A DNA stretch of 64,000 nucleotides, taken from assembly GCF_902497625.1 (NCBI RefSeq), contig NZ_CABVGX010000003.1, forward strand, positions 124,001 through 188,000. The letters run 5' to 3'. This document shows positions 26,568 to 35,419 of this stretch, in pieces. A program made the position numbers and the translations under genes. Position 1 is the stretch's first letter; every line of letters begins with the position of its first letter. The notes below the pieces were generated by a model. The model saw only the letters and a list, made by a program, of their open reading frames with translations. It made no database searches and was not told the origin of the DNA. Origin of the DNA: Pseudomonas fluorescens (GTDB lineage Bacteria; Pseudomonadota; Gammaproteobacteria; Pseudomonadales; Pseudomonadaceae).

Positions 26568-27494
26568 CTAATTCAAGCTCGATTCTGTCGACACCACAGC
26601 TGCCGTTTTTTGCGCGGGGCGACGCCATTGCGGCAAGCCGATCAAGACCACGGCGCTGATGATCACCAGCATCGCCAATGCTTCCTCTATTCCGATCGTT
26701 TCGCCGACAAATACAATCCCCAGCAATACGGCGACAGCCGGATTGACGTAGGCATAACTGGTGGCCGCCGCCGGACGCACGTTTTTCAGCAGGTACATAT
26801 AGGCGTTGAAGGCAATGATCGAACCGAAAAAGGTCAGATAAGCCAGCGCTGCCCAGCCCTCGATCGGTGGCAGCGTCTCCATGTGCTCCCCGCTCAGTGC
26901 ACTGCCCATCAACAGCGCCACACCGCCGACCAGCATTTCCACGGCACTGGCCATCGCGCCCTGCGGCAACGGCAAGTGTTTGCTCCACACCGAGCCAAAC
27001 GCCCACGCCGCAGCGGCAAATATCAGCAAGGCTGCGCCCAGCGGACTCGACTGCAAATTGGAGCCGAGGTTGAGCATGCCAATGCCGATCAGCCCAAGCG
27101 CAATCCCGGCCCATTCAAGACGGGTATTGCGCGCGCCCCAGAAATAGCCGAAGAGCAAGGTAAACAACGGCACCGTCGCCACCGCCAATGCCGCGACACC
27201 GGAGGCCACGCCGGTGTGTTCAGCGACACTTACCGCACCGTTGCCGCACGTCAGCAGCAAAATCCCGATGATCCCCGCCGCTTTCCACTGCGCCCACGTC
27301 GGCGCCGGAGCACCGCGCCAGCGCAGGAAGGCGTACATCAAGGTCCCGGCGATCACGAAGCGGACACCCGCGAGCAGCAACGGCGGCCAATATTCCACGC
27401 CGATGCGGATCACCAGGTAGGTCGAGCCCCAAATCACGTACAGCGCAAAAAAGGTCGCGATCAGCGGCAAGGGAAAGCGACGTGGGCCAGGCAT
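26568..27494 (-). CDS. yedA: DMT-superfamily exporter
   Basis: A 308-residue inner-membrane protein with two EamA domains and about ten hydrophobic segments. The segment YVIWGSTYLVIRIGVEYWPP and the later SIIAFNAYMYLLKN with PAAATSYAYVNPAVAVLLG follow E. coli YedA closely. The role is export of an unknown small metabolite or amino acid. It is divergent from an Lrp-type regulator gene 162 bases away, which may control it, as often found for amino-acid exporters. Confidence 0.88.
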   Translation of the reverse strand: MPGPRRFPLPLIATFFALYVIWGSTYLVIRIGVEYWPPLLLAGVRFVIAGTLMYAFLRWRGAPAPTWAQWKAAGIIGILLLTCGNGAVSVAEHTGVASGVAALAVATVPLFTLLFGYFWGARNTRLEWAGIALGLIGIGMLNLGSNLQSSPLGAALLIFAAAAWAFGSVWSKHLPLPQGAMASAVEMLVGGVALLMGSALSGEHMETLPPIEGWAALAYLTFFGSIIAFNAYMYLLKNVRPAAATSYAYVNPAVAVLLGIVFVGETIGIEEALAMLVIISAVVLIGLPQWRRPAQKTAAVVSTESSLN

Positions 27495-27656
27495 GGGGAA
27501 GCTCGCAGGCAGGACAATTGAACGACTATTCTAAAAAGGCCAACTGCGAAAAATAAGTTACAAAACCTGTTTATAGCGCCCGTACACTTTTCAAATCACG
27601 GAGTTCACAGCTATAAGCCGTGTTTTCGAAAGTCAGCCATTTTCAGGAAGTCGACC

Positions 27657-28109
27657 ATGGATAAATACGACCGCATGCTCCTCGGCGCCCTGCTGGAAAA
27701 CGGTCGTGCGTCCTACGCCGACCTCGCGCGCAAGGTGAACCTGTCCGCCCCGGCCGTGGCCGAACGCGTCGCCAAACTCGAAGCGTGCGGGGTGATCACC
27801 GGGTATCAGGCGAAAGTTGACATGGCCAAGCTGGGCTTGCCGATTCAATGCGTTATCGAGCTGCGCCTGAACCAGCACGGCAATCAGAAAACTTATGACG
27901 AGCTGATAAAAATCCCGCAATTGACCGAGTGCCATCGGGTTACCGGCGATCCATGCGTGATCATGCAGGCGGCGGTAGGTTCGATGCCGGAGCTGGAGGC
28001 GTTGATCAACCGGATCGCCAAGTTCGGCTTTAGCAAGACATCGATTGTGTTGTCGAGCGCGATAGAAAAGCGCGTGCCGTTGGGGCAGCTGGAAGGCAAT
28101 GGGAAATAG
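27657..28109 (+). CDS. Lrp/AsnC-family regulator
   Basis: A 150-residue regulator with an N-terminal helix-turn-helix (about 5-60; ASYADLARKVNLSAPAVAERV) and a C-terminal RAM ligand domain (about 70-145). It is divergent from yedA, so it may sense an amino acid and control that exporter. This link is from position only. A REPIN follows its stop. Confidence 0.88.
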   Translation: MDKYDRMLLGALLENGRASYADLARKVNLSAPAVAERVAKLEACGVITGYQAKVDMAKLGLPIQCVIELRLNQHGNQKTYDELIKIPQLTECHRVTGDPCVIMQAAVGSMPELEALINRIAKFGFSKTSIVLSSAIEKRVPLGQLEGNGK

Positions 28110-28136
28110 TTTTCCCGAGGAAGCTATAGGGGACCC

Positions 28137-28237
28137 TGTAGGAGCTGTCGAGTGAAACGAGGCTGCGATCTTTGATCTTGTCCTTGAAAAACAAACGTCA
28201 AAAGATCGCAGCCTCGTTTCACTCGACAGCTCCTACA
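28137..28237. repeat. REPIN of the TGTAGGAGCTGTCGAG family
   Basis: Inverted arms of about 37 bases start TGTAGGAGCTGTCGAGTGAA, with a spacer of about 26 bases. The same element, in the opposite outward order, occurs at 55739 and 61694. All three sit in intergenic gaps. Confidence 0.88.
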
Positions 28238-28255
28238 CGGGTAATCGTGGTGTTT

Positions 28256-28867
28256 TCAGAAACCGCGATGTCGCTTCAGATGATCAGTGATCTTCGCTGC
28301 CGGAACCTTCTGCAGGCTCACCAGGAGATCATGCGATAACTCCCGCAAGCCGTGCGTCTGTCGTAATTCCTGCGCCAGGTGCGCCGTCAGGTTGGCGGCC
28401 ATTTCCGCATCGGCCATGGCCCGGTGAGCCTTGCCGGTGTGGGGCAATTGCGCGAAGGTCGTCAAGGTACCGAGTTTGTGGTTCGGCGCCGCCGGCATCA
28501 GTCGCCGGGCCAGCAGCAGCGAGCAGGCAAAATTCTGCAATCGCGTACGCTTGATCCGGCCCAACTCAAAGTCCCAGAACTTCTGGTCGAACGCAGCATT
28601 GTGCGCGAGCAACGGCGTGCAGCCGACGAACTCGTTGACCTCGTTCATCACGCGCTCTGCCGGTGGCGCGGTGCGCAGCATGGCGTTGCTGATGCCGGTG
28701 AGTTGTTCGATGAAGGCCGGTACGCGCACGCCCGCGTTCATCAGGCTCTGGTAACGCTCGACGATGCGGCCCTGTTCGAGGATCACCACGGCAATTTCCG
28801 TGGCCCGGCAGCTGCTGCTCGGGGAGATCCCGGTGGTTTCAAAGTCGATGACTGCTATGCGTTCCAA
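28256..28867 (-). CDS. 3'-5' exonuclease, DnaQ/PolC-like
   Basis: A DEDDh-type exonuclease of about 203 residues. Exo I is IDFETTG, Exo II is LLAHNAAFD and Exo III ends HRAMADAEM. There is no good ATG near the conserved start: a TTG at 28867 gives ERIAVIDFETTG, while the nearest ATG (28927) adds 20 residues and overlaps the NYN gene by 38 bases. I favour the TTG. Such free-standing domains act in DNA repair or RNA trimming. It follows the NYN gene closely on the same strand. Confidence 0.82.
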   Translation of the reverse strand: MERIAVIDFETTGISPSSSCRATEIAVVILEQGRIVERYQSLMNAGVRVPAFIEQLTGISNAMLRTAPPAERVMNEVNEFVGCTPLLAHNAAFDQKFWDFELGRIKRTRLQNFACSLLLARRLMPAAPNHKLGTLTTFAQLPHTGKAHRAMADAEMAANLTAHLAQELRQTHGLRELSHDLLVSLQKVPAAKITDHLKRHRGF

Positions 28868-28889
28868 ACCTGTTTCAACTCCGTAAAAA

Positions 28890-29369
28890 TCAATTCTTGA
28901 GCAGCAAAGCGCCTTCGATCGGCACATAGCGAGTGGCCGCGCGGATCAGCGAATTGGCGGTCAGGCCCGGCACGCCATACGCCACCGCTTGCACCCCGTG
29001 CTTGGTGATGATGCGCTCCAGCAGCATGTCGAAATCACCGTCGCCGGAAGCCAGAACCACTTCGTCGACGTGATCGGCCGCGTCCATGATATCGAGGGTG
29101 ATGCCCACGTCCCAGTCACCTTTGGCCGAACCATCGCTGCGCTGAATGTAAGGCTTTAGCTTCACGGTAAAGCCGAGATTGCGCAGGATCTGCTGGAACT
29201 GCTGCTGTTTGCTGTCGCCACGATCGATGGCATAGGCATACGCTTCGACGATCTGCCCTTGCTTGCTGATGTCTGCCCACAAAGCGGCATAGTTGAAGTG
29301 GCACCCATAGGCCTGACGCACGGTGTAATAGAGGTTTTGCACATCGGCGAACACTGCAATTTTTTTCAC
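28890..29369 (-). CDS. NYN-domain protein, LabA/DUF88 type
   Basis: A 159-residue NYN (PIN-like) domain protein, a likely metal-dependent RNase. Conserved acidic residues appear in AVFADVQNLYYTV, KGDWDVGITLDIMD and LASGDGDFDMLLERI. The length is a bare NYN domain with no extra module. It lies directly upstream of the DnaQ-like exonuclease on the same strand, so the two may act together in nucleic-acid turnover; this is inferred from spacing only. Confidence 0.87.
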   Translation of the reverse strand: MKKIAVFADVQNLYYTVRQAYGCHFNYAALWADISKQGQIVEAYAYAIDRGDSKQQQFQQILRNLGFTVKLKPYIQRSDGSAKGDWDVGITLDIMDAADHVDEVVLASGDGDFDMLLERIITKHGVQAVAYGVPGLTANSLIRAATRYVPIEGALLLKN

Positions 29370-29469
29370 CGGAAGTCCTCATTGCGCACGGTCGCGCGGG
29401 CAGGATCAGGCACCAGGCCCGAAAAGTCGCCCAGTATGCCAGCCTGTGGGAATGTTCCGCGAATAATCG

Positions 29470-29495
29470 GTCCGGAGCGCCGCAGTGCTCCGGAC
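29470..29495 (-). terminator. Terminator hairpin after the DUF2076-type gene
   Basis: Nine-base arms GTCCGGAGC and GCTCCGGAC surround an eight-base loop. On the minus strand the hairpin is followed by CGATTATTC, ten bases after the stop of the gene at 29506. The T-tract is short. Confidence 0.6.
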
Positions 29496-29505
29496 GAATG
29501 GTGCG

Positions 29506-30285
29506 TCAGACGAATGAATCGTCGTCGCCGCCAAAGAACGATGAGCTGTCATCGCTGTAATCGGCGTCGGTAAACCCGCCTTGATCGCCTGCGTTGTCGG
29601 CCACCCGCGGGTCATCGCCCCAACCGTTGCCGCCGTCAGTCTGGTCGTTGACCTGCGCCGGCTCTTCCTTGATCACTTCGACCACTTCCGGCTGCTGATT
29701 GTGATGGAACAGGCTGCTGATGCCCTGAGCCAGCATCACCCCACCGGCCACGCCGGCAGCGGTCCTCAACGCGCCGCCCATGAAACTGCCGCCGGCCGGT
29801 GGTTGCTGCGCCGGGTTTTGTTGGCCGTAGTTTTGCGGAGGCGGTGCAGCACCAAAGTTCTGCTGCGCTGGCTGACTGTTGAACGAAGGTCGACCCGGTT
29901 CACGCCAGCCGCTATGGGTTGGCGGTGCACTCTGCGTCGACGCAGGCTGCGGATCACGCGAACCGCCGCCAAAGATGCTCGATAAAAAGCCACCGCTGCC
30001 AGGAGCCGGCGATTGTGCTTTGGTCGATTGCGTATTGGCCGAGTGCAGCTCGGCCTGCAACTGCTGAACTTGCCGGGTCAGCTGCTTGTTCTGCTCATCG
30101 AGGCTTTTGATTGCGGCCTCTTGCACCAGCACCGTCTGGGTCATGAAATAGCCCGCCGCAGGCTGGCGAGTCATGTGTTCCTTGATCCGGGCTTCGGCCT
30201 GGGCGTCGCGTGGGGCCGAATCCATTTCGGCCTGTTGCAGCCGGGAAAACAGTCCATCGATCAGGGTTTGTTCTTCGCTGTTCAT
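29506..30285 (-). CDS. DUF2076-family protein
   Basis: A 259-residue protein starting MNSEEQTLIDGLFSRLQQAE, the hallmark of DUF2076 proteins. An N-terminal helical part with a coiled coil (about 60-85) leads to a Gly/Pro/Gln-rich middle (about 95-165), a small hydrophobic segment (AAGVAGGVMLAQGISSLF) and an acidic, serine-rich tail ending FGGDDDSFV. GAGGT four bases upstream fixes the start at 30285. The function is not known; the family is proposed to be periplasmic or envelope associated. Confidence 0.83.
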   Translation of the reverse strand: MNSEEQTLIDGLFSRLQQAEMDSAPRDAQAEARIKEHMTRQPAAGYFMTQTVLVQEAAIKSLDEQNKQLTRQVQQLQAELHSANTQSTKAQSPAPGSGGFLSSIFGGGSRDPQPASTQSAPPTHSGWREPGRPSFNSQPAQQNFGAAPPPQNYGQQNPAQQPPAGGSFMGGALRTAAGVAGGVMLAQGISSLFHHNQQPEVVEVIKEEPAQVNDQTDGGNGWGDDPRVADNAGDQGGFTDADYSDDSSSFFGGDDDSFV

Positions 30286-30462
30286 GGCGACCTCGTAGAT
30301 TGCCGGGAAAATCATCACCTTCGTCCACTGGGGATAAGGCGCCCATCAGTAATGGGGCTGATACAGAATGTTTCAATGGCCTTTACCGAACGTTTACGTT
30401 TGCTCGGGGCGGCATATCTTCGGTTACAGTGAGTCACCCAATGTGATGTGCGATACCGACCG

Positions 30463-31137
30463 ATGAATCCCTTCGACGTACTGCGTGACTCTCTGTATTT
30501 CTTCAAACGCAATCTGGGCCAGATCGTGCAGCTGTGCCTGCCGCTGGTGATCGTTGAAGCGCTGCTGCAGCAAGTGGTCGACCAGTCCACCGAGCCGGAC
30601 AGTTTTCCCGGCATCAGTGTCATTGTCGGCCTGCTGGTGTACCCGCTGTACACCGCCGCGCTGATCCTCTTTCTGGATGCGCGCAGCCGTGGCGAGACAC
30701 CGCGCAACCGGGATTTGCTGGCGATGTCCGCTACCCTGTGGCCGCGCTTCGCTCTGCTGACGGCGCTGAATACGCTGCTGATCCTGATCGGTCTGTCGCT
30801 GTATTTTTTGCCGGGCATCTGGCTGATGGTGACGCTGGCGTTCGGCGAGTATCTGCTGGTGCTGCGCGGCATGGCGCCACTGGCGGCGATGAAGGAAAGC
30901 CTGCGCCTGACCCGGGGTAATTTTCTGCGCATCCTGGTGTGTATTCTTTGCGTCATGGGCCCGTTGTGGCTGCTCAAGGGCGCGACGTTGACGGTTTATC
31001 CGGAGCCGCAAAACGCGGTTATTGCGTTGCTGATCGACAGTGCCCAGAGTTTTCTGCAACTGTTCACCAGCGTGGTGTTGTTCCGCCTGTTCATGCTGAT
31101 CAGTGACGTACCGGAAAAGATCGATCGGCCGCTTTGA
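30463..31137 (+). CDS. yciC: YciC-family inner-membrane protein
   Basis: A 224-residue protein of the UPF0259 (YciC) family with about six membrane segments. The start MNPFDVLRDSLYFFKRNL and the stretch GMAPLAAMKESLRLTRGNFLRIL are typical. No biochemical function is established. I use the ATG at 30463; an in-frame start 15 bases upstream lacks support. It is divergent from the DUF2076-type gene and followed by a single REP arm. Confidence 0.83.
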   Translation: MNPFDVLRDSLYFFKRNLGQIVQLCLPLVIVEALLQQVVDQSTEPDSFPGISVIVGLLVYPLYTAALILFLDARSRGETPRNRDLLAMSATLWPRFALLTALNTLLILIGLSLYFLPGIWLMVTLAFGEYLLVLRGMAPLAAMKESLRLTRGNFLRILVCILCVMGPLWLLKGATLTVYPEPQNAVIALLIDSAQSFLQLFTSVVLFRLFMLISDVPEKIDRPL

Positions 31138-31140
31138 CCG

Positions 31141-31172
31141 CCGCGGACGCAGCCTTCGGCAGCTGCTACAGG
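31141..31172. repeat. Single REP arm, GTAGCAGCTG family
   Basis: GACGCAGCCTTCGGCAGCTG followed by CTACAGG is one inverted arm of the family at 845-1017, standing alone three bases after the yciC stop. Confidence 0.7.
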
Positions 31173-31254
31173 GGGGGTGTGAAGCTAATTGATGGGCAGG
31201 CTGTTTAGGCTCGGTTATCCTCGGTCCATCTTTTGTAACGCCATAAGCCGAGCC

Positions 31255-32334
31255 ATGACCCGTCTGCTGCGCTACACCCTGCTGGGCTTGCTGATTGCCA
31301 TCAGCCTGACCGGCCTGCTGACCTACAACCTCACCTGGCGCCCGGAGGCCAGGGAAACCGCGCCGGTCAGTTGCAATGCTCAGGCGCCCACTCTGGTGGC
31401 CGGTCAGGCGTTGAAGGTGATGACGTGGAACGTGCAATACCTGGCGGGCAAACGTTATGTGTTCTGGAATGACCTGGCCGCCGGCACTGACGAAAACCCT
31501 ACGCCCGCCGACATGGCCTTCAGCCTGGATGAAGTGGCGCGGGTGATCCGTGATGAGCAGCCAGACATCGTGCTGTTGCAGGAACTCGACGACGGCGCAA
31601 AGGCCAGCGACTACCAGCATCAGCTCAAATTACTCCAGGAGCGGGTTGCAGACCTGTATCCGTGCAGCACCAGCGCGTTCGACTGGAAAGCCGAATTCGT
31701 GCCGGAACCGCATATTTTCGGCAGCGTTGGCCGGCAGTTGGCGACCCTCAGCCGCTATCGGATCGACCACGCTGAACGCCTGCAACTGCCAACGGCGCCG
31801 GTCGACTTCATCCGCCGCCAGTTCGAGCCGAAAAATGCCCTGCTGGTCGCCTATCTGCCGTTCGGCAACGGCGGGCAGATGGCCGTGGTCAACACGCACC
31901 TTGAACGCGCCAGCCAACCGGACGGCACGCTGCAGGCGCAGGTGACAGCCACCGCCAAAGTCCTCGATAAGTTTGAAAGTCGCGGTACGCCGTGGTTGAT
32001 CGGTGGTGACTTTAATCTACTGCCGCTGAGCCAGTACCGACGCCTGTCTGACGAACAACGCTCACCATATTCCGCCGACAGCCCTTTGCATGTGCTGTGG
32101 GACAAATACCCGATGATTCCGACCAACAACGAAGCCAGTGGTGTCGACCGCGCGCAGTGGCTAACCCATTACCCCAATGACCCGGGGCTGAACGGCCCGG
32201 ATCGCACGGTGGACTATCTGTTCTACAGTCCACGGATGAAACGGGTCGAAGCGATGGTGCGGCAGGACGATACCTTGCGCATCTCCGATCACTTGCCGGT
32301 GATTGCGCGGTTTTTGCTGCCGGCGGCACCGTAA
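31255..32334 (+). CDS. Endonuclease/exonuclease/phosphatase-fold protein, membrane anchored
   Basis: A 359-residue protein with an N-terminal hydrophobic anchor (residues 5-26, YTLLGLLIAISLTGLLTY) and an exonuclease III/phosphatase domain. Catalytic motifs are VMTWNVQYL, the metal-site Glu in LLQELDD, NTHLE, IGGDFNLLP and the final SDHLPVIARF. It probably faces the periplasm and acts on a phosphodiester or phosphomonoester; the substrate cannot be inferred. The start at 31255 avoids 22 unconserved residues of an upstream ATG. Confidence 0.83.
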   Translation: MTRLLRYTLLGLLIAISLTGLLTYNLTWRPEARETAPVSCNAQAPTLVAGQALKVMTWNVQYLAGKRYVFWNDLAAGTDENPTPADMAFSLDEVARVIRDEQPDIVLLQELDDGAKASDYQHQLKLLQERVADLYPCSTSAFDWKAEFVPEPHIFGSVGRQLATLSRYRIDHAERLQLPTAPVDFIRRQFEPKNALLVAYLPFGNGGQMAVVNTHLERASQPDGTLQAQVTATAKVLDKFESRGTPWLIGGDFNLLPLSQYRRLSDEQRSPYSADSPLHVLWDKYPMIPTNNEASGVDRAQWLTHYPNDPGLNGPDRTVDYLFYSPRMKRVEAMVRQDDTLRISDHLPVIARFLLPAAP

Positions 32335-32343
32335 GGTCGGCCG

Positions 32344-34863
32344 CTAAGCCTTGCGAGGTTTGATCCGCGCAGTTGCTTCGGCCACCAGCGGGTCATCCGG
32401 CCAGTAATGTTTCGGATAGCGCCCCTTCAAATCCTTCTTCACCTCGGCATAAGTACTGCGCCAGAAGTTCGCTAAATCTTGAGTCACCTGCACCGGCCGG
32501 CGCGCAGGCGAGAGCAGATGCAGCTTCACCACTTGCCGACCACCGGCAACCCGTGGCGTCTCGGCCAGGCCAAACAACTCTTGCAAGCGCACCGCGAGAA
32601 TCGGCGGCTGTTCGCTGTAATCCAGACGGATCGAAGAACCAGACGGCACGCTCAGGTGCTGCGGCGCCAACTCGTCCAGCCGCTGCGGTAGCGGCCAGGG
32701 CAGCAAATTACGGATGATGCTCGACAGGTCGAGATTGCCGAAATGACTGAGCCGCGAGACTTTGCCCAGATACGGCATCAGCCAATGTTCAAGGCTTTTC
32801 AGCAGCGCGACGTCACTGACATCCGGCCACTCACTTTCGCCCTTGCTGGCAAGGTCCAACTGGCGCAGCAAGGCGACTCGCGCCTGCCACTGACGCAGCT
32901 CCGGCGTCCACGGCAATAATTCCAGACCTTTGCGGCGTACCAGATTGACCAGGGCCTGACTGCGCGCACTTTCGTCGAGCCCGGTTAGCGGCTCGCGGCT
33001 AAGGATCAATTCCCCGACCTTGCGCTGACGCTCGGCGCGCAGCACGCCTTCGCGCTCGTCCCAGTCCAGTTGATCGACCACCCTCACCTGCTCGGACAGC
33101 ACCGAGTCGAATAGCGCCGGATCGAAGTCCGCCGCCAGGTAAATTCGCTCTTCACGCTGGCCCTGGCGACTGCCAAGATCGGCGATCACCAGCCATGCTT
33201 GCTTCATCAAACTGTCAGCCTCGGCGAACAACGCCGCACGCCCGTTGGCCAACCGATATTCTGCACCGCCGGCCCGCCTTTGCTGGGCGACACGATCCGG
33301 GTAGGCCAAGGCCAGCAATGCGCCAAGCCAGCGCGGATGATCAGGATCGCTGACGGGCGACGTCGCTTTGCCGCGCAGATAACCGCGATACTGCCGCGCC
33401 AGTTGCCGGGCTCGCTGTACGCCACCTTGGGCACCGCGCGCGGCACGTTCCTCGCCCGACAACAGCACCAGGCGGCTGTGCAGATCGGCGCCAGCACCGC
33501 GCAAGATATCGCGCTCACCAAGCAGTGCTGCGACGTCGCAGGCCATCTGCGCCAGACCCAATGTCTGCCCACGCAACAGCAAATGGGCAATGCGCGGGTG
33601 CGCCGGCAGTTCAGCCATCGCCTGACCGTGACGGGTCAGCGCATCACCGTCGAGCGCGCCGAGTCGATCCAGCAAATCCTGCGCCTGTGCATACGCCGCC
33701 GTCGGCGGAACATCCAGCCACACCAGTTGCCCCGGCGTCACGCCCCAGCGACCTAACTGCAGAGCGAGCCCGGCGAGATCCGCCGAGAGGATTTCCGCAC
33801 TCGCATACGCGGCCAGTTGTTCGTGCTGATCCTGCGACCACAGGCGATAACACACGCCTGGCTCCAACCGCCCTGCCCGACCGGCGCGTTGCGTGGCGCT
33901 GGCCTTGGAGATGCGCTGGGTATCGAGGCGGGTCATGCCGCTGCCTGGGTCGAAACGCGGTACTCGCGCGAGTCCGGCGTCGATCACCACGCGCACGCCA
34001 TTGATGGTCAGGCTGGTCTCGGCGATGTTGGTCGCCAGCACCACTTTGCGCTTGCCTGCCGGTGCAGGATCGATGGCGGCGCGTTGCGCAGCGAGATCCA
34101 GTTCACCGTGCAATGGGCACAACAACACCTGCGTGCCGTCGCCCAACGCCTCAGCGACTTGCTGATGCACGCGGCGGATTTCGGCTTGCCCGGGCAGAAA
34201 TACCAGCAGGCTACCGGCTTCATCATTCAACGCGTCGAGAATGGTCTGCACCACGCGCGGCTCGATGAACTCGCCGGGCTGGAATGGCCGGCCCCAGCGC
34301 ATCTCGACCGGGTACATACGCCCTTCGCTGCGCAGGATCGGCGCATCATCCAGCAGCCCGGCGAGACGTTCGCCTTCCAGCGTGGCCGACATCAACAGGA
34401 TCTTCAGCGGCTGATCGTCGCGGAACAACTCGCGGCCGTTCAAGCTCAGCGCCAATGCCAGGTCTGCGTCGAGACTGCGCTCGTGGAATTCGTCGAAGAT
34501 CAGTAAACCGACGCCATCCAGCGCCGGATCATCCTGGAGGCGGCGGGTAAGAATGCCTTCGGTGACCACTTCGATCCGCGTGCCGGGTCCTACCTTGCTG
34601 TCCAGGCGAATGCGGTAGCCGACCGTTTCCCCGACCTTCTCGCCCAATTCGCTGGCCAAACGCTCCGCCGCCGCCCGTGCCGCCAGCCGCCGCGGCTCAA
34701 GCATCAGAATGGTCTGCCCGGCCAGCCAAGGCTCGTTCAACAAGGCCAATGGCACGCGGGTGGTTTTACCGGCACCGGGCGGTGCTTCAAGCACGGCTTC
34801 GTGGCGAATCGCCAAGGCGTCACGCAGGGCGGGCAAAACATCATCGATTGGCAACGAATTCAT
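32344..34863 (-). CDS. hrpB: ATP-dependent helicase HrpB
   Basis: An 839-residue DEAH-type helicase. The N-terminal motor has Walker A APPGAGKTT (residues 27-35), the Walker B equivalent LLIFDEFHERSLDADLAL, SAT in LLMSATLEG, and QRAGRAGRLEPG. The C-terminal half has the HrpB-specific domain ending in RYPKHYWPDDPL. The start at 34863 (MNSLPIDDVL) is the family start; the frame stays open upstream, so longer calls are spurious. Its cellular role in pseudomonads is poorly defined. Confidence 0.94.
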   Translation of the reverse strand: MNSLPIDDVLPALRDALAIRHEAVLEAPPGAGKTTRVPLALLNEPWLAGQTILMLEPRRLAARAAAERLASELGEKVGETVGYRIRLDSKVGPGTRIEVVTEGILTRRLQDDPALDGVGLLIFDEFHERSLDADLALALSLNGRELFRDDQPLKILLMSATLEGERLAGLLDDAPILRSEGRMYPVEMRWGRPFQPGEFIEPRVVQTILDALNDEAGSLLVFLPGQAEIRRVHQQVAEALGDGTQVLLCPLHGELDLAAQRAAIDPAPAGKRKVVLATNIAETSLTINGVRVVIDAGLARVPRFDPGSGMTRLDTQRISKASATQRAGRAGRLEPGVCYRLWSQDQHEQLAAYASAEILSADLAGLALQLGRWGVTPGQLVWLDVPPTAAYAQAQDLLDRLGALDGDALTRHGQAMAELPAHPRIAHLLLRGQTLGLAQMACDVAALLGERDILRGAGADLHSRLVLLSGEERAARGAQGGVQRARQLARQYRGYLRGKATSPVSDPDHPRWLGALLALAYPDRVAQQRRAGGAEYRLANGRAALFAEADSLMKQAWLVIADLGSRQGQREERIYLAADFDPALFDSVLSEQVRVVDQLDWDEREGVLRAERQRKVGELILSREPLTGLDESARSQALVNLVRRKGLELLPWTPELRQWQARVALLRQLDLASKGESEWPDVSDVALLKSLEHWLMPYLGKVSRLSHFGNLDLSSIIRNLLPWPLPQRLDELAPQHLSVPSGSSIRLDYSEQPPILAVRLQELFGLAETPRVAGGRQVVKLHLLSPARRPVQVTQDLANFWRSTYAEVKKDLKGRYPKHYWPDDPLVAEATARIKPRKA

Positions 34864-34971
34864 ACTGGCTCCAAAGCAGAGCGGCGAGTATAACGGCGAA
34901 CTGCCTGGCGTTCGTCGCGGTCCTAATTCATATCGACGACGCTTCGTTCCAAGACTACTCAGGAGATTCCC

Positions 34972-35391
34972 ATGCGTGTTCCCTTTCGTTTGATCGGCGG
35001 TGTGTTGGTTGCGACGTTGCTGACCCAGCTCACTGCGTGCGGCTCGATTTTTTACCCGGACCGTCGCGGCCAGATCGACGGCAAGGTAGACCCGGCCATT
35101 GCCGTACTGGACGCCGTCGGTCTGCTGTTTTACATCGTTCCGGGGCTGATCGCATTTGCAGTGGACTTCGCCACCGGCGCGATTTATTACGCGCCAGGGG
35201 AGACCGCGCAGGTGGCTCCGGAAAAACTTCAGGAAGCCATTGGCGCCGACGGCAAGGTCGACAATCACAAATTGCAGACCATTCTTGAAACCGAGCTGGG
35301 CCGCAGTTTCCCTCTGGACGATCCACGCCTGATCCAGCACAAAGGCAGCGCCCAGCAACTGGCCATGTTCGGCCTACGGCCTGCCGCGTGA
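34972..35391 (+). CDS. Small lipoprotein of unknown function
   Basis: A 139-residue lipoprotein. The signal ends in the lipobox LTAC, with Cys23 as the lipidated residue, followed by GSIFYPDRRGQIDGK. A hydrophobic stretch, LLFYIVPGLIAFAVDFATG, lies at about residues 50-68. I recognise the general form from Pseudomonas genomes, where it is sometimes mislabelled as polynucleotide phosphorylase, but not its function. It is divergent from hrpB and 28 bases before fieF. Confidence 0.82.
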   Translation: MRVPFRLIGGVLVATLLTQLTACGSIFYPDRRGQIDGKVDPAIAVLDAVGLLFYIVPGLIAFAVDFATGAIYYAPGETAQVAPEKLQEAIGADGKVDNHKLQTILETELGRSFPLDDPRLIQHKGSAQQLAMFGLRPAA

Positions 35392-35419
35392 ACCTGATTT
35401 CAAAGGAACTGCCGCGCCG

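Noticed and set aside
34864..35358. N-terminal extension of HrpB by 165 residues
   Set aside because: The added part has no HrpB homology and overlaps the divergent lipoprotein gene; the family start is at 34863.
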